DNA from: LH-M37 sp965602855
GTDB lineage: Bacteria > Pseudomonadota > Gammaproteobacteria > SZUA-229
Assembly: GCA_965602855.1 (NCBI GenBank)
Contig: CBFCZV010000009.1
Coordinates: 1 to 64,000, forward strand
Length of the DNA: 64,000 bases
Direction: 5' to 3'
Made by a program: the position numbers and the translations under genes. The notes under the pieces were generated by a model. It searched no databases. It was not told the origin of the DNA and worked only from the letters and a program-made list of their open reading frames with translations. Shown one piece after another: positions 35,970-44,282 of the stretch (the first letter of the stretch is position 1; every line of letters begins with the position of its first letter).

Positions 35970-36737
35970 ATGAAGATCCGCGTTCTTGGTTGTAGCGGTG
36001 GTATTGCCAAAGGTTTGGCGACTACCTCATTCCTGATCGATGATGATATTCTAATCGATGCCGGTACTGGTGTGGGTGATCTCAGTATCAGTGAAATGAA
36101 GCGTATCAAGCATATTTTTATTACCCATTCTCATCTTGACCATATCTGCTCGATAGCTCTGTTAACGGACACTCTGTTTGATTATCTGGTTGGGCAGCCC
36201 ATTACCGTGCATGCACAGCGCAGCACGATTAAGGTATTGAAAGAGCATATTTTTAACTGGGCGATCTGGCCGGATTTTACAATTTTGCCCAAAAAGTCCA
36301 ATCCAGTACTGAAGCTGAAGACAATGGCCAAAGGCAGTACGCTAAATATTGATGGCCGCAGTATTGAGATGATCGCTGTGAATCACTCCGTGCCCGGCGT
36401 GGCCTATCGTGTTGAGTCTCAGAACAAGTCTTTTGCCTTCAGTGGTGATACCACGACAAACAAGAGTTTATGGGCGGCATTGAACAAGCACGATAGTCTG
36501 GATTTATTGTTTATTGAATCGGCCTTCGCCAACAAAGATGCAGTGCTGGCTGAACTGGCTTTTCACTATTGTCCACAAACGCTGGCCGAAGACCTGTGCA
36601 AGCTGGAGCATCGCCCCAAAGTCTGTATATCACACCTCAAACCGGGTGAAGAAAAGCGCATCATAAAAGAATGCCAGAAAGCCCTGCCAGACTTGAAATT
36701 GCATCAACTAAAGAGTGGTGATCGTTTTAAGTTATAA
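35970..36737 (+). CDS. Metallo-beta-lactamase-fold hydrolase, class II cyclic-nucleotide phosphodiesterase-like
   Basis: 255 residues. Metal motif HSHLDH at 53-58, a further Asp in AFSGDTTTN, and ISHLKPGEE near the C-terminus fit the MBL fold. Overall layout (MKIRVLGCSGG..., FLIDDDILIDAGTG) resembles class II 3',5'-cAMP phosphodiesterases and RNase Z-like proteins. The substrate cannot be told from sequence. RBS AAAAAGGTG precedes the ATG. The ffh promoter overlaps its stop. Confidence 0.85.
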   Translation: MKIRVLGCSGGIAKGLATTSFLIDDDILIDAGTGVGDLSISEMKRIKHIFITHSHLDHICSIALLTDTLFDYLVGQPITVHAQRSTIKVLKEHIFNWAIWPDFTILPKKSNPVLKLKTMAKGSTLNIDGRSIEMIAVNHSVPGVAYRVESQNKSFAFSGDTTTNKSLWAALNKHDSLDLLFIESAFANKDAVLAELAFHYCPQTLAEDLCKLEHRPKVCISHLKPGEEKRIIKECQKALPDLKLHQLKSGDRFKL

Positions 36738-36738
36738 T
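36733..36738 (+). promoter_or_regulatory. Predicted -10 element for ffh
   Basis: TATAAT with a GCCCACC discriminator overlaps the stop codon of the MBL-fold gene, 60 bp before ffh. No good -35 is seen, so it may depend on an activator or UP element, or be fortuitous. Confidence 0.4.
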
Positions 36739-36797
36739 GCCCACCTGCCGGATTGACTGGCACTTTAAATTCAATTAATACTAAATTCAGGTGAACC

Positions 36798-38174
36798 ATG
36801 TTTGACGGACTCAGCGAACGTCTGGCCTCCACCGCCCAGAAAATACGTGGGCAGGGCCGATTAACCGAAGCCAATATAGAAGATGCCCTGCGCGATGTGC
36901 GTCGCGCCTTGCTCGAAGCTGATGTCGCACTGGCGGTAGTGCGAACCTTTATCGATGAGGTTAAGCAGCGTGCGCTAGGTAAAGAAGTACTGACCAGCCT
37001 GAAACCGGGTCAGGTGTTGATCAGCATTGTTCAGCAAGAGCTGGTCAAGGTCATGGGCGAACAGAATGAGCAGCTCAATCTGGCTGTGCAGCCACCTGCG
37101 GTTATTCTTATGGCGGGCTTGCAGGGTGCGGGTAAAACCACCACCGTTGCCAAACTGGCCAAATTGCTACAGGATCGTGAGAAGAAAAAAACACTGGTCG
37201 TGAGTTGTGATATTTACCGTCCTGCGGCGATTGAACAGCTGAAAACACTGGCTGGACAGGTGGGTGCTGAATTTTTCCCGAGCAGCGTTGATCAGAAACC
37301 CACCGATATTGCCAAAGCAGCTGTAGAATACGCCCGCAACCATCATATCGATGTCGTGCTGGTGGATACCGCCGGTCGTTTGCATATCGATGCTGAAATG
37401 ATGACCGAAATCCAGCAGGTTCACGCCGCAGTCAATCCGGTTGAAACCCTGTTCGTGGTCGATAGTATGACCGGTCAGGATGCCGCTAACACCGCGCACG
37501 CCTTTGATGAAGCCCTGCCGTTAACTGGTGTCGTACTCACCAAAACTGATGGTGATGCCCGTGGTGGTGCTGCACTATCAATTCGCCAGATCACTGGCAA
37601 ACCCATCAAGTTCATGGGTTCAGGTGAAAAGATCGACGCGCTCGAGCCATTCCATCCTGATCGCGTTGCCTCGCGTATTCTGGACATGGGCGACGTGCTC
37701 TCACTGGTTGAAGAAGTTCAGGCCAAGGTCGACCACTCCAAAGCTGAAAAGCTGGCCAAAAAACTCAAGAAAGGCAAAAACTTCGATTTCAATGACCTCA
37801 AAGAACAGTTCGAGCAAATGCAGAATATGGGTGGCATGAGCGGCCTCATCGACAAAATGCCCGGTATGGGTGGTATGGCCGATAAGATCAAGGATCAGGT
37901 CAATGATCGTGAAATCCGTCGCATGATTGGGATTGTGAATTCGATGACACCAAAAGAACGTAAATTCCCCGACATCATAAAAGGCTCACGTAAACGTCGC
38001 ATCGCACAGGGTTGTGGTTTGCAGGTGCAGGATGTGAATCGTCTGATGAAGCAGCAGCTTCAAATGAAGAAGATGATGAAGAAAATGAAGGGTGGTGGCA
38101 TGGCGAAGATGATGCAGGGAATGAAAGGGAAAATGCCACCGGGGATGGGTGGGCCTGGGGGGATGGGGTTTTAG
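36798..38174 (+). CDS. ffh: Signal recognition particle protein
   Basis: SRP54 homologue that binds 4.5S RNA and signal sequences and targets ribosomes to FtsY. N domain 1-90; GTPase G1 GLQGAGKT at 107-114, DTAGRLHID (G3) and TKTDGDARGG (G4); then the Met-rich M domain about 325-458 ending in a Gly/Met/Pro tail (GKMPPGMGGPGGMGF). 458 residues, normal. Followed by a small inverted-repeat element that may terminate it. Confidence 0.98.
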   Translation: MFDGLSERLASTAQKIRGQGRLTEANIEDALRDVRRALLEADVALAVVRTFIDEVKQRALGKEVLTSLKPGQVLISIVQQELVKVMGEQNEQLNLAVQPPAVILMAGLQGAGKTTTVAKLAKLLQDREKKKTLVVSCDIYRPAAIEQLKTLAGQVGAEFFPSSVDQKPTDIAKAAVEYARNHHIDVVLVDTAGRLHIDAEMMTEIQQVHAAVNPVETLFVVDSMTGQDAANTAHAFDEALPLTGVVLTKTDGDARGGAALSIRQITGKPIKFMGSGEKIDALEPFHPDRVASRILDMGDVLSLVEEVQAKVDHSKAEKLAKKLKKGKNFDFNDLKEQFEQMQNMGGMSGLIDKMPGMGGMADKIKDQVNDREIRRMIGIVNSMTPKERKFPDIIKGSRKRRIAQGCGLQVQDVNRLMKQQLQMKKMMKKMKGGGMAKMMQGMKGKMPPGMGGPGGMGF

Positions 38175-38189
38175 TCTCATTCTTTTTAT

Positions 38190-38226
38190 CCGTCATCCCG
38201 GTATGTTTTTGAGCCGGGATCCAGCT
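38190..38226. repeat. Short inverted-repeat element downstream of ffh
   Basis: ATCCCGG and CCGGGAT form a perfect 7-bp stem around a 12-nt loop, in the context CCGTCATCCCGG..CCGGGATCCAG. This resembles the widespread dispersed bacterial repeats of the type GTCATTCCCG..CGGGAATCCA. It is followed by TTTTAGTTTTTT and could serve as the ffh terminator. Confidence 0.6.
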
Positions 38227-38268
38227 TTTAGTTTTTTCTACTTACTAACCTATCGTAGTAAATCATGG

Positions 38269-38307
38269 TCTTGGTGGTAGTGGGTAGTCGCACCCACTCC
38301 ACCGAGA
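38269..38307. repeat. Hairpin between the ffh repeat and the broken oxidoreductase gene
   Basis: TCTTGGTGGTAGTGGGT pairs with ACCCACTCCACCGAGA (one bulged base, one wobble) around a 6-nt loop, a ~16-bp stem. No T-run follows on either strand. It lies 54 bp beyond the stop of the minus-strand pseudogene and may mark its 3' end. Confidence 0.5.
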
Positions 38308-38360
38308 CTTTAAGATTGGAAAAAAGGTGCATTAGCGAACCACTATCGTAATCAGTAATT

Positions 38361-38885
38361 TCAAAACAACCCCGCCAACCACAATCGAATACGCAACCCC
38401 AAACCAGTGGTATACCCATGAGTGGCAAACCGTATTTGCCCCTCGCCATCAAGAATAAAACTGGCGGGAACGCCCTGAATTCCGTATTGATTTGATATTA
38501 AACCTTTTGGGTCGTTGATGACTGGATAGGTAACGTTGTGTTGTTCGTGATAATTTAGTACTTCATCGGCAGTGCCTGATTACATTGCTACCGTTATTAT
38601 CGGCACATTGGCGGCGATGTTATTAAGCATGCCCTGTTCGAGTTTGCATACTGGGCACCACGTTGCCCAGAAATGGACTATTGCTGGTTTGCCTTTAAAT
38701 TGTTGTAGTGAAAAAGCTTGTTGATTGATGGTGGTGGTATCAATGGGCGGTGCCATCATGCCTACGGCACTGCGAGTGAGAAAGGCTTCTACCGCTAATA
38801 TGATCAGAAGAAGGATTGATAGCTGTACCACCCATGATAGTAAGCGTTTGTTCCAGCTGCGCGGTGTTGTTTCTGCTTTGCTCAT
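38361..38885 (-). pseudogene. Thioredoxin-fold protein-disulfide oxidoreductase broken by an in-frame TAA
   Basis: TlpA/ResA-like membrane-anchored oxidoreductase, 174 codons if whole. Helix near 14-36, then the redox motif WATWCPVCKLEQ (near 74-85). The frame is open from 38885 to a TAA at 38580-38582, codon 102, and then continues open in the same frame (SGTADEVLNYHEQHN..VINDPKGLISNQYG..VPASFILDGEG) to TGA at 38361. Relatives typically have Gln here (VAMQSG), so a single C-to-T change (CAA to TAA) explains it. The truncated 101-residue product would keep CPVC but lose the cis-Pro half (GVPASF), so it should be inactive. Sequencing error is the main alternative. Confidence 0.88.
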
Positions 38886-38940
38886 GTTGTCATCATTATT
38901 TTAAGTAATAATGAGGCAATGTAAGAGATAATTGGTTCCA

Positions 38941-39954
38941 ATGAATAATCCACCACTAGCCGTCCTACTCCCTTTCTACAATGCCGCCTCAACCATGGCC
39001 GAAACCCTCGATTCCATCCTCGCGCAAACCTTCAAAGACTTCGTACTAATCGCCGTCGATGATGGCAGCACCGACGGTTCCTGTAAAATCGTGCGTGACT
39101 ATATAAAGCAGGACAGCCGTATCAAATTACTACATGTGGAACACCAGGGCGTAGTCGGTGCAATGAACCATGCACTCAATAATTGCACCACCCCCATCTG
39201 CGCACGTATGGATGCCGATGACATCATGGCTCCTGAGCGACTGGCGATGCAGCTTGATTATTTGCAGGCGAATCCTGATATTGATCTTGTCGGTAGTTGT
39301 GTCCGTCAGTTTCCCGAAGAAATCATCCAGGATGGTTTCAATGAGTACATCCGCTGGCAAAATGGCTGCATTACGCCACAGCAAATTGCCGACAATATTT
39401 ATGTCGAGTTGCCGATAGCGAATCCATCGATATGTTTTCGGCGTGATGTGATTAATCAGGTAGGGGGCTACCGAGATGGTGATTTTCCTGAGGATTATGA
39501 ATTACTGCTGCGACTGCATCAGCATGGCCACCGTATGGCGAAGCTGCCTGAGGTGTTGCTACACTGGCGCGATAGTGATGGACGGCTGACGCGTACTGAT
39601 GAACGTTATTCGCGTACGGCTTTTGATCGAATTCGTGCGGCTTATCTGGCGTCCGATCCGCGATTGCAGCAGGGCAGGCCGCTAGCCTATTGGGGTGCTG
39701 GACGGGTTACCCGCAAGCGCACGGTGCATCTTATTGGTCATGGTCATACGCCCCATGTCTGGATTGATATTGATCCGGCCAAGATCGGTAATACCATTGA
39801 AGGGGCTGAGGTGGTTGCGCCACATTGGCTGGAGCGGGAGGATAAGCCGTTTGTGCTCAGTTACGTCAGTAATCATGGGGCGAGGGAGTTGATAATTAAT
39901 GATCTTGAATCAATGGGTTACAGTTGTGGTGGTGATTATCTGATCGTTGGCTGA
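38941..39954 (+). CDS. Family 2 glycosyltransferase with C-terminal Rossmann-like extension
   Basis: GT-A domain about 1-240: AVLLPFYNAASTM, AVDDGSTDGS, RMDADD (metal-binding DxD) and FPEDYELLLRLHQHG. The last ~90 residues (YWGAGRVTRKRTVHLIGHGH, IDIDPAKIGNTIEG) look like a small nucleotide-binding-type domain also seen attached to other family 2 enzymes. The acceptor is unknown. ATG 38941 is preferred over TTG 38932. It stands alone, divergent from the broken oxidoreductase gene and upstream of rpsP. 337 residues. Confidence 0.88.
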   Translation: MNNPPLAVLLPFYNAASTMAETLDSILAQTFKDFVLIAVDDGSTDGSCKIVRDYIKQDSRIKLLHVEHQGVVGAMNHALNNCTTPICARMDADDIMAPERLAMQLDYLQANPDIDLVGSCVRQFPEEIIQDGFNEYIRWQNGCITPQQIADNIYVELPIANPSICFRRDVINQVGGYRDGDFPEDYELLLRLHQHGHRMAKLPEVLLHWRDSDGRLTRTDERYSRTAFDRIRAAYLASDPRLQQGRPLAYWGAGRVTRKRTVHLIGHGHTPHVWIDIDPAKIGNTIEGAEVVAPHWLEREDKPFVLSYVSNHGARELIINDLESMGYSCGGDYLIVG

Positions 39955-40016
39955 GCAAGTGCTGCGGAAGTTAAAAATGGCTGGATTTTGATGTCTGTTT
40001 TTTGCGCAGATAGACG

Positions 40017-40045
40017 TTCCATATTCCTGAAAAATAACGTAGAAT
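40017..40045 (+). promoter_or_regulatory. Possible promoter of the rpsP operon
   Basis: -10 TAGAAT at 40040-40045 and a weak -35-like TTCCAT at 40017-40022 with 17-bp spacing, followed by a GC-rich ACGCGCC discriminator. It would start transcription just upstream of the leader hairpin at 40055. Confidence 0.4.
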
Positions 40046-40054
40046 ACGCGCCTC

Positions 40055-40086
40055 GCTGAGGGCTGCTCATTTTGCCTCGGCTTTTT
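40055..40086 (+). terminator. Terminator-like hairpin in the rpsP leader
   Basis: GCTGAGG pairs with CCTCGGC (one wobble) around a 13-nt loop, then TTTTT. It sits between the putative promoter and rpsP (start 40110). It may terminate upstream transcripts or work as an attenuator in the leader of the ribosomal-protein operon; both are inference. Confidence 0.55.
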
Positions 40087-40109
40087 AATTGAATTTATAG
40101 AGATTTACT

Positions 40110-40364
40110 ATGGTAACGATTCGTTTATCCAGAGGCGGTAGCAAGAAGAAGCCGTTCTATCATTTTGACGTTAAAGATTCTCGTCGTTCACGCGATGGCC
40201 GTTATATCGAACGTTTGGGTTATTTCAATCCAGGTGCACGTGGCGGTGAAGAGCGTCTAGTTATTGATCTTGACCGTGTTGCACACTGGTCAGGTCTTGG
40301 TGCGCAGACTTCAGACCGCGTAGCTAGCTTACTTAAAGATGCTCGTAAGCAGGTAGCTGCTTGA
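40110..40364 (+). CDS. rpsP: 30S ribosomal protein S16
   Basis: 84-residue bS16 with the family start MVTIRLSRGGSKKKPFY, then DSRRSRDGRYIERLGYFNP and the C-terminal SDRVASLLKDA. First gene of the classic rpsP-rimM-trmD-rplS operon that couples ribosomal proteins with rRNA- and tRNA-maturation factors. Confidence 0.98.
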   Translation: MVTIRLSRGGSKKKPFYHFDVKDSRRSRDGRYIERLGYFNPGARGGEERLVIDLDRVAHWSGLGAQTSDRVASLLKDARKQVAA

Positions 40365-40385
40365 TTTCCAAGTGTTTTCTGACAA

Positions 40386-40910
40386 ATGTCGGATAAAGAC
40401 GAGAAAATTGAATTAGGTAAGATTAGTGGCCTTCATGGAGTGAAGGGCTGGGTCAAAGTATTTTCGAATACTGATCCTAGAGAGGGAATTACTGAATACG
40501 GTTCCTGGTTTCTGCAACTACCCAACGCTAATGCTGGGCAGTGGCGTGAAATTAAGCTGGAAGCCGGACGTCCTCAGGCTAAGACGGTGATTGCCAAGCT
40601 TGAAGGTTATGATGACCGGGACGAGTCTCAACAGTTGGTTGGGGCGCTTATCGCGATTAGTTCAGATCAACTGAAGTCTTTGCGGCGAGATGAATATTAC
40701 TGGCGTGATCTGATTGGATTGCGCGTAGTCAACCAGCAGGATGTTGAGCTGGGTGTAGTTGATAGTTTATTTGAGACTGGTGCGAATGATGTGCTGGTGG
40801 TCAAAGGTGAGACGCAGGAGCGTCTGATTCCATGGACATTGGGACACGCGGTGCTGGAAATTGATACCGAGCAGGGCGTTATTTCAGTCGACTGGGACGA
40901 AGATTTTTAA
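40386..40910 (+). CDS. rimM: 16S rRNA processing factor RimM
   Basis: Assists maturation of the 30S head, binding S19. N-terminal beta-barrel (LGKISGLHGVKGWVKVFSNTDP) and a C-terminal PRC-barrel (YYWRDLIGLRVVNQQ; LIPWTLGHAVLEID). 174 residues. 21 bp after rpsP. Confidence 0.97.
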   Translation: MSDKDEKIELGKISGLHGVKGWVKVFSNTDPREGITEYGSWFLQLPNANAGQWREIKLEAGRPQAKTVIAKLEGYDDRDESQQLVGALIAISSDQLKSLRRDEYYWRDLIGLRVVNQQDVELGVVDSLFETGANDVLVVKGETQERLIPWTLGHAVLEIDTEQGVISVDWDEDF

Positions 40911-40933
40911 AGATTTAAAAACGAGGTAAGTTC

Positions 40934-41692
40934 ATGCATTTTCATGTCATTACCTTGTTTCCTGAAATGATCGAGCAGATGTGTGAGTTCGGTGTTTTGG
41001 GCAGGGCCATCAAGCGCGGCATTATTGAGCTGACTTGCTGGAACCCGAGGGACTACACACAGGATCGTCATCGTACGGTAGATGATCGGCCTTATGGTGG
41101 TGGCCCCGGCATGCTGATGAAAGTACAGCCGCTGGCAGATGCAATTACTGCTGCTAAGGAAAAGGCTGGCGATGGTGCGAAAGTGGTTTATCTCAGTCCG
41201 CAAGGGCAGGTGTTGAATCAGCAGGCAGTCATTAAAATGGCTGATGTGCCTGAACAGAAAGATTTAATTTTGATTGCTGGTCGTTATGAAGGTATCGATG
41301 AGCGATTGATTAAGCAGTACGTCGATGAGGAATGGTCGATTGGCGATTACGTGCTCAGCGGTGGTGAAATGCCCGCTTTGATATTAATAGATGCCGTCGC
41401 AAGGATGTTGCCGGATGTTCTGGGAGATGCAGATTCTGCACAACAGGACTCGTTCATGGAAGGGCTGCTGGATTGCCCGCACTATACACGACCAGAAGAG
41501 ATTGATGGTCAGACGGTGCCGAAGGTATTGCTGAGTGGTGATCACAAGGCGATAGCAGAATGGCGAGACAGGCAGGCACTTGAAAGAACATGGTTGCGCA
41601 GACCGGATTTACTGGAAAAGCTGCAACTAAATGATGAACAGAAAAAATGTCTGAGCGAGTTTCAACGGGAACACGAACAGTCTGAATACTGA
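40934..41692 (+). CDS. trmD: tRNA (guanine37-N1)-methyltransferase
   Basis: SPOUT knot methyltransferase that makes m1G37 and so prevents frameshifting. YGGGPGMLMKVQPL, LIAGRYEGIDERL and SIGDYVLSGGEMPAL form the AdoMet trefoil-knot site; the C-terminal helical tRNA-binding region follows. 252 residues, normal. ATG 40934 follows ACGAGGTAAG. Confidence 0.98.
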   Translation: MHFHVITLFPEMIEQMCEFGVLGRAIKRGIIELTCWNPRDYTQDRHRTVDDRPYGGGPGMLMKVQPLADAITAAKEKAGDGAKVVYLSPQGQVLNQQAVIKMADVPEQKDLILIAGRYEGIDERLIKQYVDEEWSIGDYVLSGGEMPALILIDAVARMLPDVLGDADSAQQDSFMEGLLDCPHYTRPEEIDGQTVPKVLLSGDHKAIAEWRDRQALERTWLRRPDLLEKLQLNDEQKKCLSEFQREHEQSEY

Positions 41693-41762
41693 ATTTGATT
41701 TAAATAGGGCAACGCCGAGTCGGTGTCGCTAAAAAGCGTAAGAGAACGCGGAGTAAAAAATT

Positions 41763-42107
41763 ATGAGCAATATCATTCAACAGCTCGAACAGGAACAAAT
41801 GGGTCGTGAACTTCCAACGTTCTACCCAGGTGACACAGTTGTAGTTCAGGTACGTGTAAAAGAAGGTGAGCGTGAGCGTTTGCAGGCTTTTGAAGGTATT
41901 TGTATCGCAAAACGTAACCGTGGTCTGAATTCAGCATTCACAGTACGCAAGATTTCACACGGTGAAGGTGTAGAGCGTGTTTTCCAGACATACAGCCATG
42001 GTGTTGCTGATGTTGAAGTGAAACGTCGCGGTAAAGTACGTCGCGCCAAGTTGTACTACTTACGTGGATTGACCGGTAAGGCTGCACGTATTAAGGAAAA
42101 ATTGTAA
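41763..42107 (+). CDS. rplS: 50S ribosomal protein L19
   Basis: bL19, 114 residues: FYPGDTVVVQVRVKEG, RLQAFEGICIAKRNRGLN and the C-terminal RAKLYYLRGLTGKAARIKEKL. Last gene of the rpsP operon; the 70-bp gap after trmD holds a small CGCT-AAAA-AGCG hairpin. A strong terminator follows. Confidence 0.98.
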   Translation: MSNIIQQLEQEQMGRELPTFYPGDTVVVQVRVKEGERERLQAFEGICIAKRNRGLNSAFTVRKISHGEGVERVFQTYSHGVADVEVKRRGKVRRAKLYYLRGLTGKAARIKEKL

Positions 42108-42132
42108 GCCTTTCAGGTTTTCAATCGATCTA

Positions 42133-42164
42133 GAAAAAATGGCTCTTTTTAGGGTCATTTTTTT
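42133..42164 (+). terminator. Intrinsic terminator of the rpsP-rplS operon
   Basis: AAAAAATGGCTC pairs with GGGTCATTTTTT (two wobbles) around TTTTTA and ends in a T-run, 25 bp after the rplS stop. Confidence 0.85.
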
Positions 42165-42224
42165 CGACCCAAAGAAAGATAGTCTTCTGGGAAATATTTT
42201 TTGTAGCAGAGTAAACTGCGGGCT

Positions 42225-44282
42225 ATGAAATCACTCATTACAATAAAAACAGCGCTTATTATTTTGTGTTCGACGGTTTGTTTTTCAGCAACCTCTGCTT
42301 TTTCTGATGAAGTGGCAGATGTGGCGCTGGAAGATGTGTTCGAAGAAAAAACGCTCAAAGTGGCCGAAGTAGTTGAAGTTACTAAAGCAGATGAGCAGGT
42401 AACTACTCAAGCCACCGACCAAGCAACAGATCAGACGATTGATGAAACAGCTGACAAAGCAGAGCCGATAACACTGGAGCAGGCTTTTGATCTGGATGCA
42501 GTCAATAAATCTCCCGTTGTATTTCAATCGCTGGAACAAATGGATGAGTTGCAGCGCCTGGGGTTATCTGCTCTGGCGTTGCGCCTGTTGACTCATGAGC
42601 AGAAAAACTGGCCGCTTTATTCGAATGACTGGTACGCCTTTGAACGCAAGCACATCACTTTATTGATGGCTTTGAATGACTGGCAGCAGGTGATTGATCG
42701 TAGTGAATCATTATTGAATGAGGCTATTCCTGAACAGCAGATAACAGTACGTATTTCCCGATGGTTTAGTACTCAGCAAGTTATCGCACAACTGAGACTG
42801 GGGCAGGCAGAAATAGCTTTAGCGCAACTTAGAAATCTGCTCTGGCATTCATCACAAACTAATTTAAATCCAAATGATTCAGATATTGTAGCGCTGTGGC
42901 GACGTCTGGTGATTCGTGCCTATCTGGCGATGGATGCCGATGCTGATGCACAAAAAGCTTTGCTACGATATCAGCATGATTACAGCAGTAATCATCAAAA
43001 CCTGAATCTGGACTGGCGTTTGTTGCAGGCACGTTCGTTGCTTCGTACTGACCGTGCAGAAGAGGTAATTGCTTTACTGGCCGATTCAAAATCAAATATT
43101 GCTAAGGCATTACGTTTGCTAGCTGCAGTGCGTGCGCGACCTGATAATGCTGAATTATATGCGCAGGAAGTTCAGGCCTATGTTAATGAATTAAAATTGA
43201 ACAAAGGTGAAGCCTGGGCTTATCGTTATGTAATTTATCAGGCGTATCTTACGCAGGATAAACTGGTCGAAGCGACACAGGTATTAAAAGATTTGCTAGT
43301 GATGCGTGATGCTTATTCTGTCCTGGGAGAAGAATTTAGTATCAGTGGTGATGATTTGTGGGAACTGTATTCCACTATCGGTCAACAAACGGGTAATCGT
43401 TCAAAACTGCTGTTGGGTGATGATCTAGCCTGGTATAACAAGGCGAGTGAATCGCAGCAAGCAAACCTTGTTGAGGCTTTAGGTCTGTACGTGGTTTTAG
43501 CTTTCAATGCTGAAGACGTAAGTAAGCAGCAAATGGCTCATAGGGAAATTGTGAGCATCTTGTCAAAAGATAAAAAAGGACTTGAGCTTATCAATCAGCT
43601 GTATTTGCGCGGTATAAAAATTTCATCACTGGAAAGTTTGCCAATAGAAGTGCGTTACAGTTTGGTGGATTATGCGTTGTCTAAAAGTGATATGAAACTG
43701 GCGGTGCGCTTAATGCAAAGTCTGCCTCAGCCGCCACAGGGGCAGGATCAATTTTCCTGGACGATCCGCAAGGCAAGGGTAATGATACTGGAAGGTGCTT
43801 ATCAGGATGGTGAAGCGGTGCTTGCAAATGTCATAGACACAGCGGAAGTAATTACGGAGAACCAGCTTGATCAATTTTTGCAGGTGATATTTGATTTACA
43901 GGCTGTTCGTCATCATCAGCAAGTGCTGACATTATTGGATTCATTAAAGCCAGAATGGATGGACGAAAATATTCAGCGTGAATTATTTTTCTGGAAAGCA
44001 GAATCGTATTCTGGACTCGAAGAATATGATCGTGCGGCCTGGTCGTATTTAAAGTCAGCACAACTTGCTGATCAGTCGCAGGCTGATTTATGGGCGCAAT
44101 CAGCGCGTTTTAAGGCTGCAGGCGTTTTGGTTAAGGCCGACTTATACAACGATGCTCAGGCTATTTTTACGCGGTTGCTGCGTGCCACCAATTCAGCTTC
44201 CAGAAAGTCTGTGATCAAACAGGAACTCCAGCAAATTCGTTTATTGCGCAATGCAGAAAAAAACAAGTCAGACGATTCCTGA
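42225..44282 (+). CDS. Large exported TPR-like protein, unrecognised
   Basis: 685 residues; I do not recognise a named family. Signal peptide about 1-25 (LIILCSTVCFSATSA), an acidic/Thr-rich linker (repeats ATDQATDQTIDETAD near 65-80), then long alpha-helical repeats typical of TPR/SEL1-like scaffolds (LRLLTHEQKNWPLYSND; AVRLMQSLPQPPQGQDQFSW; AAWSYLKSAQLADQSQ). Probably a periplasmic scaffold. It ends overlapping the first codons of ogt. The upstream rplS terminator suggests its own promoter, though none is clear. Confidence 0.8.
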   Translation: MKSLITIKTALIILCSTVCFSATSAFSDEVADVALEDVFEEKTLKVAEVVEVTKADEQVTTQATDQATDQTIDETADKAEPITLEQAFDLDAVNKSPVVFQSLEQMDELQRLGLSALALRLLTHEQKNWPLYSNDWYAFERKHITLLMALNDWQQVIDRSESLLNEAIPEQQITVRISRWFSTQQVIAQLRLGQAEIALAQLRNLLWHSSQTNLNPNDSDIVALWRRLVIRAYLAMDADADAQKALLRYQHDYSSNHQNLNLDWRLLQARSLLRTDRAEEVIALLADSKSNIAKALRLLAAVRARPDNAELYAQEVQAYVNELKLNKGEAWAYRYVIYQAYLTQDKLVEATQVLKDLLVMRDAYSVLGEEFSISGDDLWELYSTIGQQTGNRSKLLLGDDLAWYNKASESQQANLVEALGLYVVLAFNAEDVSKQQMAHREIVSILSKDKKGLELINQLYLRGIKISSLESLPIEVRYSLVDYALSKSDMKLAVRLMQSLPQPPQGQDQFSWTIRKARVMILEGAYQDGEAVLANVIDTAEVITENQLDQFLQVIFDLQAVRHHQQVLTLLDSLKPEWMDENIQRELFFWKAESYSGLEEYDRAAWSYLKSAQLADQSQADLWAQSARFKAAGVLVKADLYNDAQAIFTRLLRATNSASRKSVIKQELQQIRLLRNAEKNKSDDS

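Noticed and set aside
38228..38452. A 74-codon minus-strand ORF at the end of the broken oxidoreductase region
   Set aside because: It is in a different frame from the thioredoxin-fold sequence, which reads through 38361; the ORF is a shadow of the pseudogene's 3' half and the hairpin.
38580..38582. Recoding (selenocysteine-like readthrough) at the in-frame stop
   Set aside because: The codon is TAA, not TGA; no readthrough signal is visible, and relatives carry Gln there.
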